Source of the DNA: Bacteroidales bacterium
GTDB taxonomy: Bacteria; Bacteroidota; Bacteroidia; Bacteroidales; UBA932
NCBI GenBank assembly: GCA_017546585.1
Contig: JAFYWC010000131.1
Location: 1 to 40,318 of the forward strand
DNA length: 40,318 nt
Direction of reading: 5' to 3'
Shown here: positions 15,271 to 24,691 of the stretch, in pieces
How the letters are laid out: each line of letters opens with the position of its first letter
Position numbering within the stretch: position 1 is the first letter of the stretch
The notes under the pieces: model-generated
Databases searched by the model: none
Seen by the model: only the letters and a program-made list of their open reading frames with translations
Told to the model about the DNA's origin: nothing
Made by a program: the position numbers and the translations under genes

Positions 15271-17208
15271 TTATTGTTCTAATTTTTCGTTCAATTCAGA
15301 CCACTCTTCCATCTTGTAGTCCAACTCTCTCTTATTCTCGAGGTACTCTCTGGTCAAGTCCATAACATCATCACCCGGACCTGGACTCATAAGCTTCGCC
15401 TCGATCTCCGCCATCTTGGTTTCATACTCCTCTATCTTCTTCTCCAAGAATGAGATACGGTTCTTTATCTTCTTTTCTTCTTTAGATACATATTTCTTAG
15501 CCTGATACTCCTGCTTGGCCTCTTCCTTCTTCTGGATCACCTCTGCAGGCTTCTCTTCAGCAACAGGCTTGTAATGTCTCTCCAACTCGTTCAGGCTTTC
15601 CATCTTCCTTCTTTCAAGGAATTCCTGCACTCCTCCGAGATGTTCCTTTACTTTTCCGTCTCTGAACTCATAAAGTTTGTCCACGAGTCCGTCAAGGAAG
15701 TCTCGGTCGTGGGATACGATGATCAATGTACCGTCGTACGACTTGAGCGCCTGTTTCAGGATATCCTTCGAGCGGATATCCATATGGTTGGTAGGCTCGT
15801 CGAGCGCGAGAAGGTTATACGGCTTGAGTATAAGCTTCGCCATAGCGAGACGTGCTCTCTCACCGCCGCTGAGCACAGCCACCTTCTTGTCGATGTCCTC
15901 TCCCTTGAAAAGGAACGCTCCGAGTATATCCCTGAGCTTCAGTCTGATATCTCCTACTGCGATTCTGTCCAACGTACCGAATACAGTATCCTCCTTATCA
16001 AGGATATCTTCCTGATTCTGAGCATAGTATCCGATATTTACATTGTATCCTGGCCTTGACTCGCCCTCCATTGGATCAAGTTCACCCATAATCACACGCA
16101 TAAGAGTAGTCTTACCCTCACCGTTTCTTCCGACAAGAGCGACCTTCTCACCGCGTCTCACCTCGATCTGGGCATCCGAGAATACCACCTTCGAGCCGTA
16201 ACCCACCTTCATATCCACCGACTTGTAGGCGATGTCGCCGGAACGTGGTGCAGGCGGGAATTTCACAGCGAGTGCAGACTTGTCCTCGAGATCGACCTCG
16301 ATCCTTTCGAGTTTCTCAAGCTGCTTCACTCTTGACTGAACCTGATTTGATTTCGTTGGCTTGTATCTGAACTTCTCGATGAACTCCTCTGTCTTCTCGA
16401 TCATCTTCTGCTGATTCTCGAAGGCAGCACGCTGCTGCTCAAGGCGTTCGCGTCTGAGTTCCAAATACTTGCTATAAGGAACCTTATAGTCGTGGATACG
16501 TCCCAACATTATCTCTACAGTCCTGTTGGTTACGTTGTCAAGGAATTTTCTGTCGTGTGAGATGAGTACGAGAGATCCTCTGTAATCCTTCAGATAACAC
16601 TCAAGCCACTCGATAGACTCGATGTCAAGGTGGTTTGTAGGCTCGTCAAGCAAAAGCACATCCGGCTTCGAGAGGAGGATCTTCGCGAGTTCGATACGCA
16701 TATTCCATCCCTGGCTGAAGGTCTCGGTTGGACGCGAGAGTTCTTCATACTTGAATCCAAGTCCGATCAGAGTCTTCTCCGCCTGGACCTGAGGATTGTC
16801 GGAACGCGTATATGAAAGAGCATCGTTGACCTCGTTCATTCTGACGATAAGGTCGTGATACTCAACGGATTCATAGTCAGTTCTTTCTGCAAGTTCCTGC
16901 GATATACGCTCCAGTTCATCCTCCAGTCCGAACATCTCTGAAAACGCTGTCATAGCCTCATCGATGACGCTGCGACCGCGGTGATGCTCCATAATCTGAG
17001 GAAGATATCCGATCTTTATGCCGCCAGGAACAGCAACCTTACCATTGGTCGGACTCTGAATGCCGCAGATCAGCTTCAGAATCGTTGACTTACCAGCACC
17101 GTTCTTTCCCACAAGGCCAATCTTGTCACTCTCGCTGATATGGAAGTTGATCTCATTCAGCAAGGTGAAGCCTCCGTAAGCTACGGTAAGATTGTTAATT
17201 GAAATCAT
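15271..17208 (-). CDS. ABC-F family ATPase (Uup/EttA type)
   Basis: A 645-aa soluble protein with two ABC domains and no membrane part. Walker A1 is GKNGAGKST (34-42), with signature FSQGW and Walker B LLLDEPTNHLD (185-195). The linker is charged (about 245-310). Walker A2 is GRNGEGKTT (360-368), with signature LSGGERARLA and LLALDEPTNHMD. The C-terminal coiled coil (about 570-645) is Lys/Glu-rich, as in Uup. ABC-F proteins bind the ribosomal E site and ease stalled or slow translation; a few give antibiotic resistance. Here, between tatC and rlmB, a housekeeping ribosome role is more likely. It overlaps tatC by four bases (ATGA). Confidence 0.92.
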   Translation of the reverse strand: MISINNLTVAYGGFTLLNEINFHISESDKIGLVGKNGAGKSTILKLICGIQSPTNGKVAVPGGIKIGYLPQIMEHHRGRSVIDEAMTAFSEMFGLEDELERISQELAERTDYESVEYHDLIVRMNEVNDALSYTRSDNPQVQAEKTLIGLGFKYEELSRPTETFSQGWNMRIELAKILLSKPDVLLLDEPTNHLDIESIEWLECYLKDYRGSLVLISHDRKFLDNVTNRTVEIMLGRIHDYKVPYSKYLELRRERLEQQRAAFENQQKMIEKTEEFIEKFRYKPTKSNQVQSRVKQLEKLERIEVDLEDKSALAVKFPPAPRSGDIAYKSVDMKVGYGSKVVFSDAQIEVRRGEKVALVGRNGEGKTTLMRVIMGELDPMEGESRPGYNVNIGYYAQNQEDILDKEDTVFGTLDRIAVGDIRLKLRDILGAFLFKGEDIDKKVAVLSGGERARLAMAKLILKPYNLLALDEPTNHMDIRSKDILKQALKSYDGTLIIVSHDRDFLDGLVDKLYEFRDGKVKEHLGGVQEFLERRKMESLNELERHYKPVAEEKPAEVIQKKEEAKQEYQAKKYVSKEEKKIKNRISFLEKKIEEYETKMAEIEAKLMSPGPGDDVMDLTREYLENKRELDYKMEEWSELNEKLEQ

Positions 17209-17966
17209 ATATCGTTATCGGTTTTTCTATTTCTGCACAGCAGTATGCTGAATTCATACAGAATATAAAGAGGTACTGACACCACCATAAGCGAAAACGG
17301 GTCGCCGGATGGCGTGATGACAGCTGCAAGTATCAGTACAGCACAGATTGCGTGCTTTCTGAATGCCTTCAAGGTGTCCTTGGTCAGCAGTCCGAGTGTA
17401 GACAATGCCAATGCCACTGTAGGAAACTCGAACACGATGCCGAAGATCAGCACCATCGACGTGAACATCGAGATGTAGGATGTCAGCGAGAATGTATTCG
17501 GAATGTCCGGACTGACCTGATAACCTGCGAAGAAGTTGAGCATCAGCGGGAAAACCACTGCATATCCGACTGCAACACCTATATAGAACAGGACTGACGC
17601 GAATATGAAAGCTCCTTTGACTGCCTTCTTTTCCTTTTCGTAAAGCGCCGGAGCGATGAAACGCCACAACTCGAACACCAGATACGGAAAGGTGACGATC
17701 AGCGCACAGATGAAAGTGATCTTCATATGTATAAGGAACTGCGCAGCCACCTCAATATTGACCAATGTCATCGAGAAATCGGCTCCCAACAGCTTATACA
17801 GAAAGAAATCAGACTTGGACGGCCCAAGAATCAACCCATCGAACAGGCAATTCTTGAAGAAGAACAATGCAATCACGGCTGCCAGATATACGCCCAGCAT
17901 CCTGAAAATGCATTTCCTCAGGTCCTCCAAGTGATCCCAGAAGGTCATTTCACCGGTCTGCGTCAT
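17205..17966 (-). CDS. tatC: Sec-independent (Tat) protein translocase subunit TatC
   Basis: A 253-aa protein with six membrane helices. Signature elements are MTFWDHLEDLRKCIFR near the N-terminus, FPYLVFELWRFIAPALYEKE in the first half, and FGIVFEFPTV later. TatC recognises twin-arginine signal peptides and with TatA forms the pore for folded proteins. It follows tatA by two bases, and its last bases overlap the ABC-F start. No obvious Tat substrate is in the window. Confidence 0.94.
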   Translation of the reverse strand: MTQTGEMTFWDHLEDLRKCIFRMLGVYLAAVIALFFFKNCLFDGLILGPSKSDFFLYKLLGADFSMTLVNIEVAAQFLIHMKITFICALIVTFPYLVFELWRFIAPALYEKEKKAVKGAFIFASVLFYIGVAVGYAVVFPLMLNFFAGYQVSPDIPNTFSLTSYISMFTSMVLIFGIVFEFPTVALALSTLGLLTKDTLKAFRKHAICAVLILAAVITPSGDPFSLMVVSVPLYILYEFSILLCRNRKTDNDI

Positions 17967-17968
17967 TA

Positions 17969-18172
17969 TTATTTCTCAGACTCAATATCCTTCTTGATCT
18001 CTTTGACGTCGCTTTCGACATCCTTCATTCCCTCCTTGAAGTTCTTGACACCCTTGCCAAGACCGCGCATCAGTTCAGGAATCTTCTTTCCACCGAAGAG
18101 AAGGAGTACAACAAGAGCAATGATGGTTATTTCCCAGAAACCAAGACTGCCAAATAAAAGCGGTGTAATCAT
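17969..18172 (-). CDS. tatA: Tat translocase subunit TatA/E
   Basis: A 67-aa protein beginning [15 protein letters not shown]. An N-terminal membrane helix carries the FG-hinge ([14 protein letters not shown]), followed by an amphipathic helix ([18 protein letters not shown]) and a charged tail. A further in-frame start nine codons upstream would overlap the thioesterase stop, and the shorter form has the normal TatA length before the helix. It is placed directly before tatC. Confidence 0.93.
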   Translation of the reverse strand: MITPLLFGSLGFWEITIIALVVLLLFGGKKIPELMRGLGKGVKNFKEGMKDVESDVKEIKKDIESEK

Positions 18173-18176
18173 AGTA

Positions 18177-18587
18177 TTAGTCTTTAATGTATTCAGCAAA
18201 TATGTTCAGGAGACTTTCCGGACATCTCATCGGACGTCTTGTAGCAGAGTCGATGAATCCCATAGACACCGAGCCGTCCGCGAGGAGTCTTCCGTCCTGG
18301 TTATAGACTTCAGACATCACCTTGAATCTTGCCCTTGGGAGTTCCTCAAAGAATGAGACGATCTTCAGTTTGTCTCCAAGCTTCGCAGGCCACTTGTATC
18401 TGCAGTCGACAGAGATAATCGGAAGCATAACACCGGTCTCTTCTATCTTGTGCATCGGCAAGCCAACCTCTTCCAGCATAGCCATTCGTCCACACTCAAA
18501 GTATCTGATGTAGTTTGAGTGGTGGACGATGCCCATCTGGTCGGTTTCGTAGTATCTTACATCCAGAAAATGCTCGAATTTACGCAT
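18177..18587 (-). CDS. Acyl-CoA thioesterase, YbgC/FadM-type hotdog fold
   Basis: A 136-aa single hotdog domain. The family motif is [20 protein letters not shown], with the catalytic Asp16 in TDQMG. It probably hydrolyses acyl-CoA or acyl-ACP; substrate length is unknown. In Proteobacteria ybgC sits with tol-pal, while here it is between valS and tatA. The start codon lies in a palindrome (18586-18600) shared with the EamA upstream region. Confidence 0.85.
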   Translation of the reverse strand: MRKFEHFLDVRYYETDQMGIVHHSNYIRYFECGRMAMLEEVGLPMHKIEETGVMLPIISVDCRYKWPAKLGDKLKIVSFFEELPRARFKVMSEVYNQDGRLLADGSVSMGFIDSATRRPMRCPESLLNIFAEYIKD

Positions 18588-18626
18588 AACAAAAATGTTA
18601 GTAGTATTAACAAGTTTGTTTTATTA
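18586..18626. promoter_or_regulatory. AT-rich double palindrome between valS and the thioesterase gene
   Basis: ATAACAAAAATGTTA (18586-18600) is the exact complement of the 15-mer at 11543-11557. AACAAGTTTGTTTTATTA (18609-18626) shares its first 14 bases with 11523-11536 and reaches the valS stop codon. No TAnnTTTG box is seen here, so the run from valS onward may be one transcript. Confidence 0.35.
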
Positions 18627-21269
18627 GTTATTCTTAAGCGCATTGAGTGAAGCAGTGATACTTTCGATCTTTGAAAGCGAATCTGCCTCTTTCTTACGCT
18701 CAACAGCCACCACAGCCTCAGGTGCATTGGCAACGAAACGCTCGTTTGAGAGCTTCTTGCGAACGCTGTCGAGGAACTTCTGCTGGTATGCGAGCTCAGC
18801 CTCGAGCTTTGCAACCTCCTCTTCAACATTGATGAGGCCAGTGAGAGGAACGAACATCTCGACTGTTCTCACCATAAATCTCTGAGCTGCCGAAAGGTCA
18901 CCCTCAGCCTCTGCGATGTTCACGTTTGCGAGCTTTGTCACAACCGGAAGAACCTCTGCAGGGAATGCACCCTTCACCTTGAGGTCGAGAGCCTCACGTG
19001 GAGAAAGGTTCTTGCTCTGACGGATGTTACGTACGCCGGCAACAGCCTCTGTAGCCATCTCGAATGCTGTGATGAACTCAGCATCGTATGCCTTAGCCTG
19101 TGGATAACGCTGGTTCATAATGGTCTCGCCTGGCTTGCGCTCAGCCATATTCTGCCAAAGTTCCTCAGTGATGAACGGCATAATAGGATGAATCATCTTG
19201 AGAAGAGCATCGAAGAATCCGATTGTAGCCTCGTAAGTAGTCTTGTCGATTCCGGCACCGTATGCTGGCTTCACTGCCTCGAGGTACCAAGCGCAGAAGT
19301 CATCCCAGAAGAACTTGTAGATGGCCATAAGCGCGTCTGAGATACGGAACTTGCTGAAGTGGTCCTCTACGATCTCAACCACCTGGCTGAGCTTGTTGTC
19401 AAACCACTTCACAGCCACAGCTGAAGCCTCAGGCTGCTGTGCTGCCTCGTCCACATTCCATCCTGTTACGAGACGGAAAGCGTTCCATACCTTGTTGTTG
19501 AAGTTACGTCCCTGCTCGATCTGCGACTCATCGTAAAGGATGTCGTTACCTGCAGAACTGCAGAGAAGCATACCGAGACGCACTGCGTCAGCACCGTACT
19601 TCGCGATGAGGTCGAGCGGATCCGGAGAGTTTCCGAGAGTCTTCGACATCTTGCGTCCGAGCTTGTCACGAACGATACCTGTGAGGTATACGTTGCGGAA
19701 CGGTACATCGTTCATAAACTCGTTTCCGGCCATAATCATACGTGCCACCCAGAAGAAAAGGATGTCCGGACCAGTCACGAGGTCATTTGTCGGATAATAG
19801 TATGCGAGATCCTTGTTAGGCTCAGCCTCAGGATGACCTGCCTTGTTTGTATCGAAGACAGAGATCGGCCAAAGCCAAGATGAGAACCAGGTGTCGAGCA
19901 CATCCTCGTCCTGACGGAGGTCTGCTGCTGTAACTGAAGCATCGATAGCCTGAGCAGCCTCGAGTGCCTTCTCTGCTGTCTCTGCTACAACCACCTGTCC
20001 ATCAGGGAGATAGTATGCAGGGATGCGCTGACCCCACCAGAGCTGGCGTGAAATACACCAGTCGCGTACGTTCTCCATCCAGTGACGGTATGTATTGCGG
20101 TATTTGTCTGGAATAAGCTTTACGTTTCCGCTCTCTACAGACTCGAGAGCGTCCTTTGCGAGAGCCTCCATCTTGAGGAACCACTGCATAGAGAGTCTTG
20201 GCTCGATTACAGCGTTTGTTCTCTCCGAGTAACCTACAGGAGATGTGTAGTCCTCCATCTTCTCGAGGTTTCCTGCCTCCTGGAGCATAGCGACGATCTT
20301 CTTGCGTGCCTCGAAGCGGTCCTCGCCTACGAGGATCTGCGCCTTCTCGTTGAGACGGCCGTGATCGTCGATGATATCAAGTACAGGGAGGTTGTGACGC
20401 ATACCGATCTCGTAGTCGTTCACGTCGTGAGCCGGAGTCACCTTAAGACATCCTGTACCGAAGTCCATAGCCACATAGCTATCCTCGATGATAGGAATCT
20501 CCTTGTTGATCAATGGGATAAGGACCTTCTTGCCCTTGAGCCACTGATATCTCTCGTCCTCAGGGTTTACGCAGACAGCAGCGTCCGCCATAATTGTCTC
20601 AGGACGTGTAGTAGCGATGATGATATACTGATCTGTAGGATTTCCGTTTCCGTCAGAGATGAAATATCTCATATGATAGAACTTGCTGACAGTATCCTTA
20701 TGGATCACCTCCTCGTCAGATACGGCTGTAAGTCCGATAGGGTCCCAGTTAACCATACGGACACCTCTGTAGATATATCCCTTGTTGTAGAAATATACGA
20801 ATGTGTTGATCACTGCATCGCTGAGCTCAGGATCCATAGTGAACTTTGTCCTGTCCCAGTCGCAGGATGCACCGAGCTTGCGAAGCTGGCCGAGGATGAT
20901 ACCTCCGTGCTTCTCCTTCCACTCCCAAGCGTGCTTTAGGAACTCCTCACGGGTAAGATCCTCCTTCTTGATGCCCTCGGCAGCAAGTTTCTGCACCACC
21001 TTGTTCTCGGTAGCGATCGACGCGTGGTCAGTACCAGGCACCCAGCAAGCGTTCTTGCCGTCCATTCTTGCCTTGCGGACAAGCACGTCGTTCAATGTGT
21101 TGTTCAACACGTGACCCATATGAAGAATACCTGTCACGTTAGGTGGCGGGATTACGATTGTATAAGACTCCCTTTCATCCGGCTCCGAATGAAAAAACTT
21201 GTTCTCAAGCCAATAGGCATACCATTTATCCTCCGTCAAGGCAGGATCGTACTTTGCTGGCAGTTCCAT
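18624..21269 (-). CDS. valS: Valyl-tRNA synthetase
   Basis: A full-length 881-aa class I enzyme charging tRNA-Val. It has [13 protein letters not shown] (41-53, HIGH motif), a CP1 editing domain around 190-340 ([24 protein letters not shown]), and [11 protein letters not shown] (538-547). The KMSKS box ends in Thr, a conservative change. The C-terminal coiled-coil arm (about 815-881) is present. It appears to be the first gene of the long minus-strand run. A -7 box, TATCTTTG, lies about 70 nt upstream. Confidence 0.97.
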   Translation of the reverse strand: MELPAKYDPALTEDKWYAYWLENKFFHSEPDERESYTIVIPPPNVTGILHMGHVLNNTLNDVLVRKARMDGKNACWVPGTDHASIATENKVVQKLAAEGIKKEDLTREEFLKHAWEWKEKHGGIILGQLRKLGASCDWDRTKFTMDPELSDAVINTFVYFYNKGYIYRGVRMVNWDPIGLTAVSDEEVIHKDTVSKFYHMRYFISDGNGNPTDQYIIIATTRPETIMADAAVCVNPEDERYQWLKGKKVLIPLINKEIPIIEDSYVAMDFGTGCLKVTPAHDVNDYEIGMRHNLPVLDIIDDHGRLNEKAQILVGEDRFEARKKIVAMLQEAGNLEKMEDYTSPVGYSERTNAVIEPRLSMQWFLKMEALAKDALESVESGNVKLIPDKYRNTYRHWMENVRDWCISRQLWWGQRIPAYYLPDGQVVVAETAEKALEAAQAIDASVTAADLRQDEDVLDTWFSSWLWPISVFDTNKAGHPEAEPNKDLAYYYPTNDLVTGPDILFFWVARMIMAGNEFMNDVPFRNVYLTGIVRDKLGRKMSKTLGNSPDPLDLIAKYGADAVRLGMLLCSSAGNDILYDESQIEQGRNFNNKVWNAFRLVTGWNVDEAAQQPEASAVAVKWFDNKLSQVVEIVEDHFSKFRISDALMAIYKFFWDDFCAWYLEAVKPAYGAGIDKTTYEATIGFFDALLKMIHPIMPFITEELWQNMAERKPGETIMNQRYPQAKAYDAEFITAFEMATEAVAGVRNIRQSKNLSPREALDLKVKGAFPAEVLPVVTKLANVNIAEAEGDLSAAQRFMVRTVEMFVPLTGLINVEEEVAKLEAELAYQQKFLDSVRKKLSNERFVANAPEAVVAVERKKEADSLSKIESITASLNALKNN

Positions 21270-21339
21270 AAATATCTATCTATTAAATTATTAATCAATT
21301 TATTAGCGCACGGAGCACTCGCAAATGCGCACAATTATG

Positions 21340-21369
21340 CAAAGATAGCAAAAAAAATCAGTATCTTTG
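21340..21369. promoter_or_regulatory. Back-to-back promoters of valS (-) and DUF3467 (+)
   Basis: The minus strand has TATCTTTG at 21347-21340 and the plus strand has TATCTTTG at 21362-21369. Only 14 bp separate the two boxes, so each -33 region would lie on or near the other's -7 box. The two promoters may compete for polymerase. Confidence 0.55.
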
Positions 21370-21401
21370 TAAGGTAATCTAATTATATAATATATAATAT
21401 T

Positions 21402-21710
21402 ATGGCAAACGAAAAGGAATTCAGCATCGAGCTGAAACAGGATGTAGCAAAGGGATCATATTCAAACCTCGCCATCATCACACACTCACGCAGCGAATTC
21501 ATCATCGACTTCGCTTCAATGCTTCCAGGTCTTCCAAAACCTGAGGTACACAACCGCATCATTATGAACCCTGAGCACGCCAAGAGACTCTTCCTCGCGC
21601 TCCAGGACAACATCAACAAATACGAGAGCCAGCACGGACAGATCACAGTAGGCGTGGAGCAGAAGCCGACATTCCCTATGGGAGGCTTCGGCGGCGGCGC
21701 CAAGTCATAA
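21402..21710 (+). CDS. DUF3467 family protein
   Basis: A 102-aa cytoplasmic protein matching DUF3467 from end to end: DVAKGSYSNLAIITHSRSEF, then IDFASMLPGLPKPEVHNRII and MNPEHAKRLFLALQDNINKY. The tail is Gly-rich (MGGFGGGAKS). The function of the family is unknown; it is nearly universal in Bacteroidetes. It precedes the KdsC-like gene by 5 nt and probably shares its transcript. Confidence 0.85.
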   Translation: MANEKEFSIELKQDVAKGSYSNLAIITHSRSEFIIDFASMLPGLPKPEVHNRIIMNPEHAKRLFLALQDNINKYESQHGQITVGVEQKPTFPMGGFGGGAKS

Positions 21711-21715
21711 CCGAT

Positions 21716-22243
21716 ATGGAAAACAGACTGAGGAAAATAAAGGCGTTTGCGTTTGACGTGGACGGCGTCTTCACTGACGGAGGCATACTTGCAGACACCA
21801 CTGGCGAACTTTACAGAACCTTCGACGCGAAGGATGCTATGGCTGTCAGGATGGCTGCAATGAAAGAATACGGCCTCTGCATCATCACAGGCGGACGTTC
21901 GGAAAGCATCACAAAACGCTTCACCACTGTAGGCGTGAAACTCGAGGACATCTACCTCGGATCACGCGCCAAGATCGAGGACTTCGAAGATTTCTGCAGC
22001 CGCCACGGATACAGCGCCGACGAGGTTATGTACTTCGGTGACGACCTGCCTGACATCCCGGTTATGGTGGAGTGCGGATGCGGAGTCTGCCCTTGCGATG
22101 CAGTGGACGAAGTGAAGGCCATTGCCGACTACATCACCACCAGGCCCGGAGGCAAAGGAAGCGTCAGGGAAACACTGGAACTTGTGATGAAGCTTCAGGG
22201 CAAATGGGCGCTTGATGTGCAGGAATACAAGAAAAAGTTCTAG
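21716..22243 (+). CDS. HAD phosphatase, KdsC-like (KDO-8-phosphate phosphatase)
   Basis: A 175-aa HAD-superfamily C0 phosphatase. The nucleophile motif is FAFDVDGVFTDG with Asp14 and Asp16, followed by IITGGRSESI (motif II region) and GDDLPDIPVM (motif IV). The short capless form and DGVFTDGG are typical of KdsC, which dephosphorylates KDO-8-P in LPS core synthesis and works as a tetramer. No other kds gene is nearby, so the assignment rests on family similarity; a related sugar phosphatase (YrbI group) is the alternative. Confidence 0.82.
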   Translation: MENRLRKIKAFAFDVDGVFTDGGILADTTGELYRTFDAKDAMAVRMAAMKEYGLCIITGGRSESITKRFTTVGVKLEDIYLGSRAKIEDFEDFCSRHGYSADEVMYFGDDLPDIPVMVECGCGVCPCDAVDEVKAIADYITTRPGGKGSVRETLELVMKLQGKWALDVQEYKKKF

Positions 22244-22317
22244 AATTTCGCCACACCCGCCGGAAATTTCACCACAAATCGCAGACATTTACAACCAATC
22301 GGTACGTTTCGCGACAT

Positions 22318-22347
22318 TGCCGCCAGCAGATAGCAGGCGGCATTTTT
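22318..22347 (+). terminator. Rho-independent terminator after the KdsC-like gene
   Basis: TGCCGCC (22318-22324) pairs with GGCGGCA (22336-22342), followed by TTTTT. The next gene's -7 box (TACCTTTG) begins only 8 nt later. Confidence 0.75.
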
Positions 22348-22354
22348 ATTGTCA

Positions 22355-22362
22355 TACCTTTG
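22355..22362 (+). promoter_or_regulatory. -7 box of the SDR gene
   Basis: TACCTTTG (followed by C) gives a start near 22369, 21 nt before ATG 22390. This rules out an in-frame TTG at 22360 as the start codon. Confidence 0.5.
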
Positions 22363-22389
22363 CCGCCCGAAAAAAACAATGACGTGGTT

Positions 22390-23226
22390 ATGAAATTTGA
22401 AAACGCAAACGTATTGATTACCGGAGGAGCATCCGGAATCGGCAAGATTATGGGCCGTATGGCTCTTGAGAAAGGAGCAAAGTGCTTCATCATATGGGAC
22501 ATCAACCTCAGCGGCATCGAGCAGACACGACAGGAGCTCAGCCAGTACGGCAAGGTAAAAGGATATATCGTAGACGTGGCCAACAATGACATCGTGAAGG
22601 CCGCATATGCAAAGACAGTCGCCGACTGCGGACAGATCGACATCCTGATCAACTGCGCAGGCATCGTGACAGGCAACAAGACATTCGACCAGCAGACTCC
22701 TGAAGAGATCGTGCGCACGATGAACATCAACGCAGTGGCACCTATGTTCGTGGCACTCGCAGCTCTTCCAGATATGATCAAGCGCAACTCAGGACACATC
22801 TGCAACATCACATCTGCGGGCGGTATGCTTTCAAACCCTAAGATGTCAGTATATGCAGCCAGCAAATGGGCAGCTACAGGCTGGTCTGACTCGGTACGCA
22901 TCGAGCTCGAGGAAATGAAGAGCAACGTGCACGTGACCACAGTCACCCCATACTACATCAACACAGGAATGTTCAATGGCGTAAAGTCGCCGCTCATCCC
23001 TATCCTCAAGCCTGAGTATGTGTGCAAGAGAGTCATCCGTGCGATCGAGAAGAACACAAGATTCCGCGGCATTCCGTTCGGTTTCCACTTCATCAGATTC
23101 TGGCAGGCATTTCTCCCTACAGCAATTTTCGACTTCTTCTTCGGAAACGTAGTAGGACTTTACCACGCAATGGACCACTTCACAGGACGCCAGAACCCTA
23201 AAGCAACAGCCACAAAGGCATCATAA
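22390..23226 (+). CDS. Short-chain dehydrogenase/reductase (SDR16C/17beta-HSD11-like)
   Basis: A 278-aa classical SDR. It has the NAD(P) motif TGGASGIG (11-18), NCAG at 88-91, and catalytic Ser142, Tyr155 and Lys159 (YAASK). A hydrophobic stretch near the C-terminus (FLPTAIFDFFFGNVVGLYHA) suggests membrane association, as in the eukaryotic SDR16C group acting on retinol, steroids and long-chain alcohols. The next gene is an ALDH3-type aldehyde dehydrogenase, so an alcohol -> aldehyde -> acid route for lipophilic substrates is plausible. ATG 22390 overlaps the stop of a 4-codon ORF (22379-22393, MTWL). Confidence 0.85.
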   Translation: MKFENANVLITGGASGIGKIMGRMALEKGAKCFIIWDINLSGIEQTRQELSQYGKVKGYIVDVANNDIVKAAYAKTVADCGQIDILINCAGIVTGNKTFDQQTPEEIVRTMNINAVAPMFVALAALPDMIKRNSGHICNITSAGGMLSNPKMSVYAASKWAATGWSDSVRIELEEMKSNVHVTTVTPYYINTGMFNGVKSPLIPILKPEYVCKRVIRAIEKNTRFRGIPFGFHFIRFWQAFLPTAIFDFFFGNVVGLYHAMDHFTGRQNPKATATKAS

Positions 23227-23251
23227 GTCAAATAAAATCCGTATTTTTGAC

Positions 23252-23293
23252 CCACTCTGTCATTTCGACTGAGCAAAGCGAATGGAGAAATCT
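23252..23293. repeat. REP-like dispersed repeat, copy 1
   Basis: CCACTCTGTCATTTCGA begins the element, which goes on with an AGCAAAGCGAATGGAGAAATCT-type tail cut by the next gene's start. It resembles the TGTCATTTCGA...AGTGGAGAAATCT repeats scattered through many Bacteroidetes genomes. It ends two bases before the ALDH ATG. Confidence 0.65.
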
Positions 23294-23295
23294 AT

Positions 23296-24687
23296 ATGGA
23301 GAACACATCTACAGAAAAAATCATAGCGATATCAGAGGCGCAGAAGAAGTATTTCCACACAGGAGAGACTTTGAGCATCGCATTCAGAAAGGAAATGCTG
23401 AAGAAGCTCCTTTCCGCAATGGAAAAATGGGAGCAGAAGCTCGCAGATGCACTCTGGACCGACCTTCATAAGTCATACGAGGAAGCATATCTCACCGAGA
23501 TAAGCATCGTCAAGGGTGAAATCAAGACCCACATCAAGAAAGTAGGCAGATGGGCACGCAAGAAGAGAGTACACACCCCTATCAAGCTCTTCCCTTCTAT
23601 CACTCACGTAGTGAAGGAGCCGCTCGGATGCTCACTGATCATCTCTCCTTGGAACTACCCTGTGCAGCTTCTGCTGAATCCTCTCGTGGGAGCGATCTCT
23701 GCAGGATGTACAGCAGTACTGAAGCCTTCACCATATGTCCCTAACGTATCCAAGGTCATCGAGGATATGATTGCTGACACATTTGACGAGAAGTATATCG
23801 CTGTAGTTCAAGGCAATAGAGTTGTGAACGCCGCCCTCCTCGACCTCCGTTGGGACCAGATTTTCTTCACCGGAAGCCCCGCTCTCGCCAAGACAGTGAT
23901 GGCAGCAGCGGCAAAGAACCTCACTCCGGTCGTGCTTGAACTCGGTGGAAAAAGCCCTTGCATCATCGACAGAAAGGCGGACATCGCAGTGGCGGCAAAG
24001 AGACTTGCCTGGGGCAAGACTCTCAACAGCGGCCAGACCTGCATCGCGCCGGACTACATCCTTATCCACAAGGACGTGAAGGATGCATTCGTAAAGGCGT
24101 TTGCAGCAGAGGTGAAAAATCTCCACGGAGAGGACATCCAGGCTGACAGACACTATGTAAGAATGGTAAACGACAAGGCATTCGAAAGAGTGACAGGATA
24201 CTTCAAGGACGGTGATATAATCTATGGAGGAAGATGCGATGCCGCAACCCGTTTCATCGAGCCTACACTGATGGAGAATGTGCAGCTTGACTCCCCTCTT
24301 ATGACAGAGGAAATCTTCGGTCCGGTATTCCCAATCATCACTTTAGATGACAACGGTAAGCCATTCATTGAAAAGGTTATAGACTTTGTAACCTCACGTG
24401 AGAAACCGCTTGCTTTCTACTACTTCGGAAAGGAGTCGGACGGATGGAAAGTTATCGGCAGAACATCATCTGGAGGAGGCTGCATCAACGATGTGATTAT
24501 GCATATCGCGAACGAGAATGCACCTTTCGGAGGAGTAGGAAATTCTGGTATGGGACGCTACCACGACAAGGACAGTTTCGATGCTTTCAGCCACACCAGA
24601 ACAATCGTATCGACAGGCAACTGGATAGACCTCCCGTTCCGCTATATGCCATACAAGATGTTCGGCCTTGTCAAAAAAATACTATAG
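23296..24687 (+). CDS. Aldehyde dehydrogenase, ALDH3-like (fatty aldehyde type)
   Basis: A 463-aa NAD(P)-dependent aldehyde dehydrogenase of the short class 3 type. Key residues: Asn120 in SPWNYP, FTGSP at 191-195, general base Glu215 in LELGGKSP, and catalytic Cys249 in NSGQTCIAPDY. The C-terminus is hydrophobic and basic (LPFRYMPYKMFGLVKKIL), reminiscent of the membrane-anchoring tail of fatty aldehyde dehydrogenases. It probably oxidises medium or long aliphatic aldehydes to acids. It lies 69 nt after the SDR, and one REP-like element abuts each end of the gene. Confidence 0.92.
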   Translation: MENTSTEKIIAISEAQKKYFHTGETLSIAFRKEMLKKLLSAMEKWEQKLADALWTDLHKSYEEAYLTEISIVKGEIKTHIKKVGRWARKKRVHTPIKLFPSITHVVKEPLGCSLIISPWNYPVQLLLNPLVGAISAGCTAVLKPSPYVPNVSKVIEDMIADTFDEKYIAVVQGNRVVNAALLDLRWDQIFFTGSPALAKTVMAAAAKNLTPVVLELGGKSPCIIDRKADIAVAAKRLAWGKTLNSGQTCIAPDYILIHKDVKDAFVKAFAAEVKNLHGEDIQADRHYVRMVNDKAFERVTGYFKDGDIIYGGRCDAATRFIEPTLMENVQLDSPLMTEEIFGPVFPIITLDDNGKPFIEKVIDFVTSREKPLAFYYFGKESDGWKVIGRTSSGGGCINDVIMHIANENAPFGGVGNSGMGRYHDKDSFDAFSHTRTIVSTGNWIDLPFRYMPYKMFGLVKKIL

Positions 24688-24691
24688 AACT

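Noticed and set aside
15271-17208. Antibiotic-resistance role for the ABC-F protein
   Set aside because: The context (tatC, rlmB) and Uup-like coiled-coil tail point to a housekeeping factor; nothing indicates a resistance subtype.
20082-20939. 285-codon plus-strand ORF inside valS
   Set aside because: It is antisense to well-conserved valS codons. Its Leu/Val/Asp/His-rich product has no domain.
22360-22362. TTG start for the SDR gene
   Set aside because: It lies inside the -7 box, before the predicted transcription start.
23247-23471. Small ORF beginning in REP copy 1
   Set aside because: It is out of frame with ALDH and composed of repeat plus shadow sequence.
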